A DNA stretch of 64,000 nucleotides from contig JAEMBT020000008.1 in NCBI GenBank assembly GCA_018873245.2, positions 1,656,001 through 1,720,000 on the forward strand, given 5' to 3'. A program made the position numbers and the translations under genes. Each line of letters opens with the position of its first letter. The first letter of the stretch is position 1. The notes beneath the pieces are model-generated. The model saw only the letters and a list, made by a program, of their open reading frames with translations. It did not search any database and was not told the DNA's origin. This document shows, one piece after another, positions 40,319 to 51,532 of this stretch. This DNA comes from Archegozetes longisetosus. Lineage: Eukaryota > Arthropoda > Arachnida > Sarcoptiformes > Trhypochthoniidae.

Positions 40319-41089
40319 TTATTTTAATGTAAAAATTTATTTTTATTGCGTTTTTTATTAAATACTTGGTCGTTTCAATAAAATTTGATTTTATTATAGT
40401 CAAAAGCTACCAAATAATTCATTAAAATTGCACCCTGTATTTGTAAATGTTAATTGTGAGTAGAGCTACCAACTTCTTGTGCGTTGTGACAGCCGAAATT
40501 GTGCAAAGAATTGACAAAAAGACACAACTTCAAATCTAAGTAGTAGTACTTTGATTTAACCATCATTTCAATTTGAATCAAATGAATATTCAAAATGTCT
40601 CTATTCGAACACTAATTGAGCAATACCTTATTGAAAATATGATTGAATACTGTATAAATTTAGATTTTTCATAAATGATATATACTCTTCGATATATTTA
40701 AATTTACAAATTTTTGAAAGCTCATTCAAAATCCAAGTCTTTTTTCAGTAATTCGCCTGAATTTTGTGCAAATATTGGCACACTTGCTTTTTTGATGTAG
40801 GCTTGAATTCAGTCAAAAAATAGACCGATTAAGATTTTGAGTCCTTAATCGACCCGTTTACTAGACAAATGCTTGGATCACAACAGATTGATAGTTCTAC
40901 TCATAAGTAACATTAAAATTATGAAAATAGTGAAAACTGTATCGAACACAAAAGTAAGGATACAATTTTGGAGATCTAGAGAAGAAAAGATTGGCCTCAA
41001 AGTCATTTACATATTTTAATTTCTTATTTGATCAAATAACTTATTAATTAGCGTTTAGCATCTTCATAAGTGGACGTACAATCCATTTA
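40319..41089. other. Intergenic interval with a short MPP8-like fragment
   Basis: Contains the RAD1 polyadenylation signal and AT-rich sequence. Around 40951-41015 a stretch beginning CACAAAAGTAAGGATACA resembles MPP8 exon 2 near 36581-36655, with indels. Confidence 0.45.
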
Positions 41090-41183
41090 TTAGGCTGCAA
41101 GTGGAGGATTAATCACAGTATAATTTCTTTGTACGAATTGGTCCAAGGCCTCAATCATCACATTTATACGTTGCCTATCATCC
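41090..41183 (-). pseudogene. Orphan last exon related to the unknown 59.6-60.2 kb gene
   Basis: On the minus strand a GAACAG acceptor is followed by an open stretch that ends in TAA at 41092-41090, with AATAAA right after. It encodes INVMIEALDQFVQ and NPPLAA. The last exon of the three-exon gene at 59.6-60.2 kb has INQMNNALSHFLQ followed by a Pro-rich tail, the same pattern. I find no convincing upstream exons, so it may be a lone fragment or the end of a gene whose other exons I cannot see. Confidence 0.4.
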
Positions 41184-41282
41184 CTGTTCAATCAAAAATT
41201 ATGATTAAAATTAGTGAAAGGAGCAAGCTTTTATTTCAAGTATATTCAGATGAACGGAAAAATTTGTAGCGTTCATTCGAAA

Positions 41283-42830
41283 ACAGCTTTAATATCAAGT
41301 TTATGGTGCTAAAGGATGATTCGCCACTATTCAGGGCTCTCAGTTTTCGCTTGTTTCTTGCACATTTCGTACTATCGAACAAAAAAGTTGTTCGATAGTT
41401 GTACGAACAAAATTTATGCAAAATCTGCGCAAAATATGTTGTCAAATAAGTTTGCATAATTTTCTTATTATTCAATTAAAATTTTTAAAATCTTTAAGTC
41501 TAAACATGTGTCAATATACAAATTGTCATATGTGATCAAATTCGCAATTATTTTTAAATCATTTCTACAAAGATAGACTACATAGACTACTAGGAACTTT
41601 CGGACTTTCTGAAATAAAATTTGATCATAGATTTCTAAGCAAATAAAACTTTCATATAGTATAATGGTCTTTATATATAATTTGTGCTCAATATTACAAA
41701 CAACAGAACAAAATAGCACAAAAAACAATAGAAATGAGGTTTATATTAAGAGATCGCATAAAAATTATGTATCGATCAAAAGTTTAAAAACTGTATTCAA
41801 ATTTTGAAAAGTTTGAATACTAGTGTATATCATATTATATCAATGTATCGTATTATTCAATATATCGATAGAGCCCTATCGAAATGCGCAAAATAATAAA
41901 TCTGCGCTCAAATGAGAGCAGTGCCACTATGTTCGTAAATCACAGCAAAAAGCGAACAATAATCTAATTATTGGTCAAACGCATGACCATCACTTTCTAG
42001 ATACTATTGAATTCGGTTTAGACAATTAGAAATCTTGAGGTGAGTTCAAAGCATCGAAAATACCGGTTAAAACAAAATTAATCAATATATTCAGTGGCGA
42101 ACTATTTGATGTCGGATTTCAATATTAGAGAATATTTGTTATTAGATTTCTTCAGTAGACCTAATGCCAAGTCAACACAACTCGGGTTTAGAACAGTGGT
42201 TTTCAAATTTTTATACCCTGCGGACCATTTCTGTCTTAGTTACAATCCAGTAAATTGAATGAGAAGAATGAACTTCATGTGTTTTGATTCACAAATTGAA
42301 TTAATTCTAGGCATTATATTAAAACTAATCGCAAATCATCTATATCGAGTTTAATTTCACACTTGTTTTTCATATAAATCAAAGCTGAAAATGAGGTTTC
42401 ACTCAAATAAGCTGAAGTAGAAGTGAGAAATTTTAATTGCTTTCAAAATTTGTTCAGATTTTAGTCACTATTGTCATTTGTATTTCTACATAATTTCATA
42501 AGAGAGTAAACACTTCGGCAGTGATACAAAAGTTGTATACAAGTTGTATTTTTGAGCTCTGAAATGTTTTCAATGCAATTACATTTCCCTCTCAATTGTA
42601 CTTTAAATATCATTTTTCTCTTTCAATAAATTATTTTTATGGTCCAGTTCTCATTCAATTCTTCAACTACTTCGCGACACACCCGAGACCTCTTTGTGGC
42701 CCAGTGAAGGGTCGCAAAAGCCAATTTGAAAATCCCTGGTTTAGAATACGCTTTTCAATTGAAGTTGTCGAAAATACTTACTCTGGTATATCGACCCCAT
42801 ATGTGAGATAACCAGAAAGAAATACGTTGA
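41283..42830 (+). pseudogene. RPF2: Degenerate RPF2 (Brix-domain ribosome factor) relic, interrupted by a hAT element
   Basis: RPF2 helps load 5S RNP onto pre-60S ribosomes. Pieces in order: KDDSPLF near 41310; NNLIIGQTHDHHFLDTIEFG (41960-42025), matching the family's NNLVIGRMYDYHVLDMIELG; TKLINIFSGELFDV (42080-42120); EYLLLDFFSRP (42130-42165); and a weak EYAFQL after 42745. Stops and frame changes lie between them, and about 540 bases of unrelated sequence separate the first two. The hAT element at 42194-42738 interrupts the relic. Clearly dead; the functional gene is not in the window. Confidence 0.7.
42194..42738. mobile_element. Non-autonomous hAT element with perfect 8-bp target duplication
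   Basis: Begins CAGTGGTTTTCAAATTTTTA; the reverse complement of its end begins CAGGGATTTTCAAATTGGCT. The 8-bp direct repeat GTTTAGAA flanks it exactly (42186-42193 and 42739-42746), diagnostic of hAT insertion. Length 545 bp, with no transposase. It sits inside the RPF2 relic, so it came after that copy. Confidence 0.9.
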
Positions 42831-43050
42831 GAGTGACTAGACGAACGATAATTAGAGTGTAAAAATTATCGGTAGAGTCATTCCTAACGAGTGGCTCAAT
42901 GTTTGTGATGTCAATTCTAAGACCATTACAAAAATCCGTCAATTGCCTAAAAATTGTACGAAATTCCCTAAAAATGAGAATATTGATTATTTCAATGCAA
43001 TCAACAATTTTTTTATATATTTGCAAATTAACATTAAGGCAATAAAGCAT

Positions 43051-43827
43051 TGATTTTTCATCTTTTATAGACGAATGTCTTCAGTATTCGTGTTCTCGTA
43101 TTTGACTCGACGATTGACCGAATTATTCACAATTTCATAATCTGATTCATTGTCTGATCAATTATTGTATAACCGATGACAACTATTAATGATGATTGTT
43201 GATGACTATAATTGATTGTTGACTTCAAGTAATCATCAAATGATTAGATCGACTTAAATGACACTATCGCGACCTAAATATACCATCACTTATACTGATC
43301 GAAAGGTTATTGACAATTGACCGAATATGTCATTTCAGTTGAAATCGTTGTAAATAACGGATGCTTCATATACGGACTGTTATTCATATAAGGGTTTGGT
43401 AATCGCCTTAAGACTTGCTTATTATCTCATGAATCGAACGATCAATTTAACGGACATTTACTCATTATCTTTTTTTGTGTTGTTTAGCATTTAATGATTG
43501 TCTCTAATTAATTTGATCCAAATATAATTGACTTACTTGATGCGTTCGTCGTCGTCGACTAGATTTTAATGGATAACATTTATGAGTGGTCTCAATGATT
43601 CAATAGTTGACTGCTTTATCAATACGTTAAATAAATGCAGATTGTTAGTACAATTACTGGTTGCTCTTCTAAGCAGTCGATTGGCTTGCTTTTTAATACT
43701 TTCGTTCATTTTTAAGGTCTAAATGAAAGATAAAATAAAGTGACAATAGTACCACAAGGCATAGTAAAGTTGCATCATTAAATACAAGTGATAGACCTCT
43801 TAAACTTTTAAACAGGTATTAGATATA
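43051..43827. other. Interval without a recognised gene
   Basis: AT-rich sequence with imperfect repeats of short TGATTGTTGATGACTAT-like motifs near 43180-43225. I see no coding homology. Confidence 0.4.
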
Positions 43828-43999
43828 CAGTCGACTCTTTCTCTAATAAAGCCGGATATAGTGAATAATGAGTTATAATCAACACTTTAGAAAATATTTA
43901 GTTTGAAGACTATACATATTATATCAGATATAGTGAACTCTCGTTATAATCAATCTATTTTCAGTGCATCAGGCTGTTCATTATAACGAGAGACGACTG
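43828..43999. mobile_element. pogo/Tigger-like MITE
   Basis: A 172-bp element. The left end CAGTCGACTCTTTCTCTAAT and the reverse complement of the right end CAGTCGTCTCTCGTTATAAT form terminal inverted repeats. TA flanks both sides (43826-43827 and 44000-44001). CAGT-type ends with TA target sites fit the pogo/Tigger branch of Tc1/mariner. Confidence 0.8.
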
Positions 44000-44359
44000 T
44001 ATAGTATAGACTTAGGCTCAAAATAATGCTATTAAGCGCTCTCCCTGGTGGATAAATTTGGAGTTAAAACTGAAGGAACTAATAGTTTATGAATAATTAA
44101 TATTGTCCTGAATATGTTTCTGAGATATAATATAGTTTCAAACTTGTCGACCGAGGGTAGCACTTACTTCATAGCGCGATTTTGAATCTACGACTATGTT
44201 ATATTTTTTAAAGATCTACTTGCAAATAAGATAACGTCTAGTATAAGTACAAATAAACAAAATTGACAATAATTATGGTGTCAATTAACATAATATTTGA
44301 AGACAGATCAATCATGTCGATCACTTAACTATTCTCTAAGTTGAATTATTAAATTTTCT

Positions 44360-44587
44360 TTGTCAATTAGTATTATTTATAGCCATGTTCCAGTGTATTT
44401 TAACAAATGCATTCTCGTTGTTTGTTACATGTGTAGTAGTATGGATGCAACCTTTTATCTAAGCCAAAACGGAACAAAAAAAATTAGAGGGGGACGAAAG
44501 TATGCTTATATGAACAATTTTGAGATGTATAGAAAGAATTTAGTAAAGCTGTGTGCAAAAATATTTACAATTCAGTTTAGAGATTAA
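44360..44587 (+). pseudogene. Possible FLYWCH zinc-finger fragment
   Basis: The frame includes ATFYLSQNGTKKIRGGRKYA, which recalls the start of a FLYWCH domain, but the Trp-x-Cys core and the final His pair are not visible. It could be a transposon-derived scrap or chance similarity. Confidence 0.25.
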
Positions 44588-44932
44588 TGATATGATTGGT
44601 TTGATAAAGCTAGAGATTAACGGTTTGTGCTACTCGTCTGTTTCAAGATTTAATACGTTATACTTGTATTGAAAGCCATTCGCAATATTTTAACTTTCAT
44701 TTCCCAATACCCTCTATAGGAATAACCATTGAGACTTAGCATTAAAGACAACTTTGTTTAAACAGTTATTGACAAATACTTTAATATCTAATAAATTCTG
44801 ATTATTCTTCAAAATAATTTGGACAAAAATTAAGTTTTAGAATCTTTAAGAAAAACTAATAAACTTGAGCTGCACTCCAAGACATGAGATAAAGCTCCAT
44901 TCTAGAACCGTACCGGCGAAATACGGGTAGCA

Positions 44933-45712
44933 TTCGTATTAAATTGTAAACTCAAATTTGTAACCAATAGTTACCGGTACGATAATTGAAAGTATTATTT
45001 AAACAAAATCTGTGTTGACTTCTATCGTAATGACAGGTCTAATGGCACTAAAAACGTCTTAAAGCTGGCGATGATGTGAACTGTACGAATGCTTTCATGA
45101 GATGACCAACGGATGTAAAAATTCTTTACTGAAGTTTCACACTAAAGGCTTCACAGCTCAAAGTTATTGACCAGGAATGACAGCGAAGGTTCGTTTAGTC
45201 TTCAGTTCATGATAGAACATTACAATCAACACTGTTTGGTCGAATATTTTATTGTAGTCGATGTTCCAAGTTTGACTCAACATTTATTTTGAAATAAAAT
45301 TTGATTTTAATGACATTTCTTTGTTAAATATATTATGATTACAGTAATAAAAGTTTGAATCAATCTATATTTTCGTTGGTAATATTGAAGTTTTCAAATT
45401 ATAAATATAAATGATCATGAACACTTAATATTCGATTGGCATTGTTTGCAGTAATAAGTTAAAGATAAAAAGCATCAAATCCAAACATAAGGCAATTCAG
45501 TAATGGTTTATGATTAGAATCTATTCCATAAACGATGGATATTTCCGTTTAATGTTTACGTTCAAAATAAACATATAACAATAAGTCATTGAATTCAAAT
45601 ATATTTAGACATAAAATGCATTTCAATAATATCGAGTTTATAGCACTTGAGAACGATTCACCATTATTTATGTTAGCGAATCACAGCAAAAAATGGCCAA
45701 ATAATCTAATAA
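44933..45712 (+). repeat. Left arm of a ~780-bp inverted repeat carrying RAD1 and RPF2 fragments
   Basis: Nearly identical, in reverse complement, to 56998-57780. The few differences seen include a one-base change in a T run. The arm includes a decayed RAD1 3' end (45070-45290), the matching downstream AATAAA region, and the start of an RPF2 fragment (45616-45712). Homology stops at 45712, where the hAT transposase relic begins. Such high identity implies a recent duplication or ongoing gene conversion. Confidence 0.9.
45070..45290 (+). pseudogene. RAD1: RAD1 3' fragment, decayed
   Basis: Aligns with RAD1 positions 40090-40316. Shared words include AACTGTACGA, GACAGCGAAGGTT, CTTCAGTTCATGATA and GTCGAATATTTTATTGT. 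Small deletions break every frame, so it is a pseudogene piece. Confidence 0.85.
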
Positions 45713-46524
45713 ATCTAAAAAAGATTCCTGGAATTCTTGAAACGAATCGAGATTGAACCGAAGAATGCTGGCTACTCATCATATTTGCACCATCCAACGC
45801 CAGTCCAATTATATTTTCAAGCGGAATGTTGTCAGCTTCCAGTTTATTGAAGATTGTTTCTGCGATTGAATTGGCATCTTCGCTGGTCAGTTCAACTAAG
45901 GCACAAATGATAGTGGCCAATCTACCTTTAAATATGGTGTGCACCACTAAACATACCGACTTGACGGACGCTATATCGGTACTCTCATCCACAAGAAGAG
46001 AAAATTTATTTTGACGCAGGTGTTCGCGAAGTACGGCCTGAAAATGTGGTGTAGTAACATTGCAAATAATGGCGCGTGCTTTGGTTGCTTTCATCTTCAG
46101 GCCTGATGCCAAAATCGAGTCCCCAAAAATCTTGGTTGACTAAGTTTACCAATGGTAAGAAAAGAAGTGTTAGTCTCGACAACCTCAATTCCGCAACTCG
46201 AGCTTTAAGCCATTGGTCATCACCGCCGTCGTGACCACGCGATACTTCAGCAGACTTTGCAGCCAATTGCTGGTGATAATCACTATTATAGTGATACATA
46301 AGGCCTTTTTGGCAGCAGCATAACAATGATTGCATATTTTGCATCTCACTTTTGTCTCGTCCTCCGGAACTCGCTCAAAAAGTCATCAAAATAGGATCAG
46401 ACATCCACTGAACTGAAAATTTTGATGGTGGTCGGATCTTTCTAACTTTGGCTGGCGTCGGTCCTTCAGAAAAACTATTATCACTACAATTGCTATTGCT
46501 ACTGTTTTTGCTATTCTGCGACAT
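45713..46524 (-). pseudogene. hAT-type transposase relic
   Basis: Several minus-strand frames together look like an N-terminal piece of a hAT-superfamily transposase: an N-terminal part from ATG 46524 with a Ser/Asn-rich start and FSVQWMSDPILMTF, a frame-shifted zinc-finger-like middle, then LLVDESTDIASVKSVCLVVH and IIGLALDGANMM. The LLVDESTD motif is typical of hAT-type transposases in animals. Frameshifts and stops separate the pieces, and the coding stretch is cut at 45712 by the inverted-repeat arm. Confidence 0.7.
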
Positions 46525-46621
46525 TTTTATTAATAAATAATTGAAAAAAATAGATGTCTGATTCGTATTCAAATATTATTTTTTTAAAAAATTTAATTGG
46601 ATTTAAATCAAATTAAAGTTT

Positions 46622-46694
46622 TTCAACAAGTGGGATCGAACCTGAAACTGGGTGCTATGTTACAGATGTTCAACTTGCTACGCTATCGAGCTTA
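46622..46694 (-). repeat. tRNA-like sequence, possible SINE head or tRNA relic
   Basis: On the minus strand a box-A-like TAGCGTAGCAAGTTG is followed about 35 bases later by a good box B, GGTTCGATCCC. No clean cloverleaf with a seven-base acceptor stem is obvious. An A/T-rich tail follows, as in tRNA-derived SINEs. Confidence 0.4.
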
Positions 46695-46859
46695 GTGCAA
46701 ATTGTGTGCATTATTTCCTATCAAATGATTTCTTGTAAAGTTTTATTTTCGTGTACGAGGGAAAAAACGAAGAATTTTCGAGGGAAAGCAAGAAATCCCT
46801 CTGTTTTCCTTGTATTACAAGGAAAAGCGGGGAAAATCCTAGCTTTCTGAGAGCCTTGT

Positions 46860-47304
46860 TTCGACTTTTTGTTGAAATAATTTAGTACTCAGATACTACC
46901 AACTCGTCAGACAAGTAGCTTGAGTATAAAAATAATTATCACCATTAGCTGATCCATGGTCAAATATGGAGATAATCTTGTTCATACTCTAATCGCTCGT
47001 CTGAAGGTGTAGGTCATTGTTGTTTCGATTATATTTTACTCGAACAACTTCTTCGGTTCCCGCTTCTTCAGCTATTATTACAAATGTGACTATCGACAAA
47101 CTAATTTTCAATAATATTAGCGTGAGCTGTTGACTCCAATCGTGAGGAAAGGCTTTACACTAAACCATTTAAACTCAATTTGTGGACTAATTTCGACTTG
47201 ATTACAAGAAATAATTTTTTAAAAATAAACTGTGAAATCAAATTTTAAAAATTTCTATTAAAATATAAATCAATTTGGTAAATAAATTTGATAAGCAGTT
47301 TTAG
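46860..47304. repeat. Direct repeat copy 1 (partner at 55.7-56.1 kb)
   Basis: About 440 bases closely matching 55695-56130 in the same orientation. On the minus strand it holds a coding-like stretch (SLSIVTFVII, AGTEEVVRVKYNRNN) of unknown origin, so it may be a fragment of an unrecognised gene. Confidence 0.85.
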
Positions 47305-48029
47305 GTAATAAAATCAGGATTTTCACTAATTTGTATAATCTTTATCAGTGTTTTTATACTAAAAGCCGATACAAAAACATATTGGAATCAATAAAAGTAA
47401 ATTCGGAAGTATTTTCGGTTTATTAAAGCTGATAAAATATTTGAGTCTATTTAGGTTTATAGTGACGTATACCAGGTCTATATTTTGAAAAATTAGTTTA
47501 AATGAGTTCGTCGAGTAATCGTGAAAAAATACTTCTACATCTCCATTAAAGTATAAAATGCAGTACATTTTAGTAAATTATTTTAGATGAGGCAAATTAA
47601 ATAAACGTCAATCAAGTCATAAGACTAACAACAATCTAAGTTCTTTTAACTAAGTGGTCAGTTCTTAGGCTATAATCAACAAAATTGTTTACATTTAAAA
47701 TGGGTTTTATGAATAACAGATCCGTTGCTACCATTCCTACCATTCCTGATGACCTTCTCTCAATAATTTGTTGTTATCTTTAGAACTGTTTTAAGTCTTT
47801 TTTAACCAATTCTTATGAAGGCGTAAGTATATCCACGAACAGCGTGAAAAGTTGATTTAATTCAATTTGTCAGTTCATTATATTTGCAAACTATACTTAC
47901 AATTAAAGGTGGCGTTCATTGTAGTTTTGGTATTAATTAATTATTAAACTACAAAACTTGTATTTGTCTTTTTCATAAAAGTAACCGTATTTAATAAAAT
48001 CTCAAAACAATTATATATATATGAAGTGC
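47305..48029. other. Interval without a recognised gene
   Basis: AT-rich sequence after the direct repeat. A 69-aa minus-strand frame (47359-47568) is low-complexity and unsupported. Confidence 0.4.
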
Positions 48030-48764
48030 TTAAACTTCTTCTGTGATAATATTCTGATATTTAATTAGTCTTGTAAATGGATGTGTTTGTAACAATTTTT
48101 TGGTCACAATGTCCATAATACAACTGCAAAGTAATGGATATGAAGTTAAAGCTAAAACATAAACCCAAAAAGGAACTGGTCTTGTATTGAACGGATATAT
48201 CCAAAAACTATGTCTGAGAGCATCGCGTAAATGGTGTGTAAGACTTGCCGTCAGGAAAATCCAACTGATGGTGTGAAACGTCCAATTATGAGATAGTAAA
48301 CCAATTATTAAAGTTTCTAATGAAATCAGTAAAGTAAGTCAAGTGTTGTGAACAAATGGACTGCTTTCTAATTGAGAGATCAGCTAAACATTCAAATTAA
48401 ATTTAATTATCAAGTACTTAGTCATCAAAAATTAGATTATTTTCAAAGGTTATTTTATGCAGACCTTCAGATCAAAACTTTGGGCAGCGATCGCATGATC
48501 CAAATCAATTGCAGAGACAATCGCGCCACAAATCATTGATTGGGATAATACACTTTATTCAGCAATTGATTCGCCCGAACAAATACATGTCATGAGCCAA
48601 CTTATGGTACCAATTATACCATGAATTTGGTTATCACAAAATGCTATTAAATAGTTATTAAATAACGATCTCTTAATTTGTAAGAATTGGTCACCTATCA
48701 CACTAATAGTTATTAGTATTAAAGATAGCATCAAATATGATACATAATTGAAATATCGATACAT
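48030..48764 (-). pseudogene. TMEM267: TMEM267 homologue with two in-frame stops
   Basis: TMEM267 is a conserved multi-pass membrane protein of unknown function (human about 215 aa). Exon 1 runs 48764-48465 and exon 2 48383-48030, joined by an 81-base GT-AG intron, for 218 codons. Matches include ISVIGDQFLQI, SAIDLDHAIAAQSFDLK, SSPFVHNT, HTISWIFLTASLTHHLRDAL, RHSFWIYPF and VPFWVYVLALTS. The frame carries TAA after GESIAE and TGA after SSPFVHNT. Length and intron are otherwise intact, so this looks like a recently broken copy. Alternatives are two base errors, or splicing I did not find. Confidence 0.75.
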
Positions 48765-49474
48765 TTTCGGTCTATTGATGTCATCTTTTACTTACATAGA
48801 ACATGACACTTACTAACATTTTTAATTATTAGTTTAATATTATTTAATATTAAATATGATATCAATATATTACTGGTTCCTATCATATCATTCGTAAATA
48901 AAGTTATAAAAAGGCTTAACTGTTTGTAAAAGTTGCGCTCAATATTCGTTATAAATGGATGCGATCATAAGTTAAGTCGAGATATTGTTAAGTCTTTCGA
49001 GCGTAGATAAAAGCGTCAGACTTTATGAGTTGTTCACTTATTTACGGTTATTATTGCATCATTTTAAAGATTAATCACGTGTCTATTCATACAAATATTT
49101 ACCTGTGAAATATTTGATAGACCTAAATGATAGAAAAACGATAGCGCCGCTCATAAAAGTAAAAAACATCCAGTTTTTAAGTCAAAACTTAATCAATAGA
49201 AGACGATGAAGAAATCTCGAGTCATTAATGAATGATTAGTTATTTTTAAATATAGTTAAAACTAAGCATTTCAATAGATATTTGTTTGTTGTGTGCTAAC
49301 TTAGGTCAGTGTTGGCTACAATTGCTGAGCGGCGCCACTATTTTGTGTTGTTTTAATTAGGTTCAATGTAATATTTGTAAATGCAATTGACTTTACACTT
49401 GAAACACAACAGATTGTTTCAGTTTCAATTTGACACTTTATAATTGCCGTCTCAATTAAAGCTATTGACTAAAA

Positions 49475-50290
49475 ATGGATCCGAACGTTCTGACAATGAT
49501 AGAAAAACTGGACCATCAACCCCACTATATTGAACAAGTGTTTGATTATAGCGATATTTGTAATGAAATAATCAATAATAATAATAATAATAATAATAAT
49601 AGTAACAGAAATAAAAGTGAACAAAGCAGTACTTTTGAAGGAAGTGTTACTAAAAACGAAATGATAAGCGAATCGATAGCACGTTTCAAATCAATCATTA
49701 GTGTTAGAGAAGAATTGCGTTTTCCGTTCAGTTTGAAGCCCTTTCACGTGATGTTTGGCACTTTTAGAAGTGATATCCAACATATTGTCTTTCATTTTGA
49801 TGGTATTACATTGAAGAATGTTTCTTCGAACGCAACTAATAATAAATCTAAATATCATATTATGATTCCATTCGTTGAAATGATAGAATTGAGTCATTGC
49901 AGTAAACCGTCGTTTACGTGTATTTTTGTCAAACCAATTAAGTCATCTAATCATAAAATACAAGAATGTATGCATTTGGGAACAAACTCTGAAAACGGTT
50001 TTAAATTTGATATCAATTCTATAGGTCGTTCTTTTCTAATATTTTTATTTGAAACCTCTAGAGATTCATTATTTTCTATTTTATTCAGACATTAGAGAGC
50101 ATTACATAATAGCAGTTCTGGCGAATAAATGAAGTGAAAAACTGTTAGAACTTCTCGAACAAACGTCAAAAGCTGCAAATGGAAACATCAAATTCTCTCA
50201 AATGAATATTAGTAAAGCCAAATATATGTTGCAATACGTTCAATGCCGTCCTTCAAATATGAGTAATTTAGAATTGCGCTAAGAAAGTAC
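49475..50290 (+). pseudogene. SENP6/7-like N-terminal region, copy 1 (truncated)
   Basis: Open from ATG 49475 with an Asn run made by an AAT-type trinucleotide repeat (49579-49600). The core YHIMIPFVEMIEL, CIFVKPIKSSNHKIQECMHL is shared with the second copy at 61.2 kb. An intron is likely from 50023 to about 50086 (GTCGTT to TTTCAG); after it the frame continues IREHYIIAVLANK, then a TGA in place of the codon open in the other copy, then KFSQMNISKAKYMLQYVQ. It is assigned to the SENP6/7 family only because copy 2 leads into a SENP-like peptidase. No peptidase follows here. If translated without splicing the frame ends at 50095 (206 aa). Confidence 0.55.
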
Positions 50291-51532
50291 CATTAATATA
50301 TAGATAGACTGACGATTCATCCCAAAAACATTGTTATGCTTACCTCCAAACTTGCAAATATTTTGTCATATGGATGTTCAACGTTATATGAAGTCCAAAA
50401 GTCATTTAAAAATGCTGGTCATCCATTGTTCGCAAATTATGCATATTTTGCCAGTTAAGCTTCAATCAAGAGTTTGAAGTGAGAACAATTCATTCCATAA
50501 TTACAGTATTGGAGGGTACTTGTGAACAATAATCCTAGAATAAAAGTGGAATTTACACTCTAGTCTTCAATTTCTAAGTCTACTAAATAATATCCCAATG
50601 CAGAAAACATACTTTTCACAATTTTAGGAACTGTAGCCAAAATATTTGAATGTTCCAACAAAGTTCTCAGAACTAAAGTAAAATTTTGATTATCTCGATA
50701 ACAATACATTGCCACTTCTCATCTAGCTTTCTCGAACATATTTTTTAATCAACCAAAGCCTTTTCGACAACCCTAATGCACAAAATCTAGTTTTACTAAT
50801 TTCAAAACTTATATTCATTATTTATTGAGGAATATTTAAAATACAATATCAAAATTCTATATAGAATGATGAATAGATAATAGAATCTATTATCTATCTG
50901 ATCAATTAAATTCTAATTAATCAATTAGATTTTCAACTTTCAGATATGAAAAGCTTCACAAGATAAAGCTTGTTGTCGACCGATTAGATTGCATTTCACG
51001 ATTAAATATTTTATTAAACTATTTTTAGAACAAAAAATTTTTTACTGCATTATGTAAGACGCTCAACATTTTGATTCATTTACGTGAATATATATACGGA
51101 CCTGAGAGAAAATTGTTTATAACTATCGATTTTTCACTAAGAGTTGAATAATTTTTTAACTTTGTTATTTCTGCTATAGTTGATATAGATTGAAATTTTA
51201 ATATAGATATCTCATGTCTTGTATTGAATACAAGTAATCAGTAGATTCAAATAAATTTGTCATTTCGAACACGTTTGACATCGTTTATAAATCAAACAAC
51301 ATGATAAAGAAAGAAAAGATTGGCACAAAGTGCCAGATCACACGAACTTATCTGACAGTTACAAAGTTGTTGGTGCAATCAAGCAAAAATATAGCATATG
51401 TCGCTGTGTCAAAATATTCACATCCATTTTACGCAATCAAGCTTGACAGTATTTTAAAAGCATGAGTGTTAGTCCATTCCTATTCATTCTTAAAACTTGC
51501 TGATTAAATCGTTAAATTTTGTTGAATCAGAG
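50291..51532. other. Interval upstream of the TolB-like gene
   Basis: AT-rich with many stops. No coding homology or complete transposon was recognised. It must contain whatever promoter drives the beta-propeller gene; an AT-rich TTTTAAAAG lies about 80 bases before its ATG. Confidence 0.4.

Noticed and set aside
48030-48764. An altered genetic code reading TAA/TGA as sense
   Set aside because: dsf, PDSS2, MPP8 and the TolB-like gene all end at standard stops and contain no internal ones; the stops are limited to relics.
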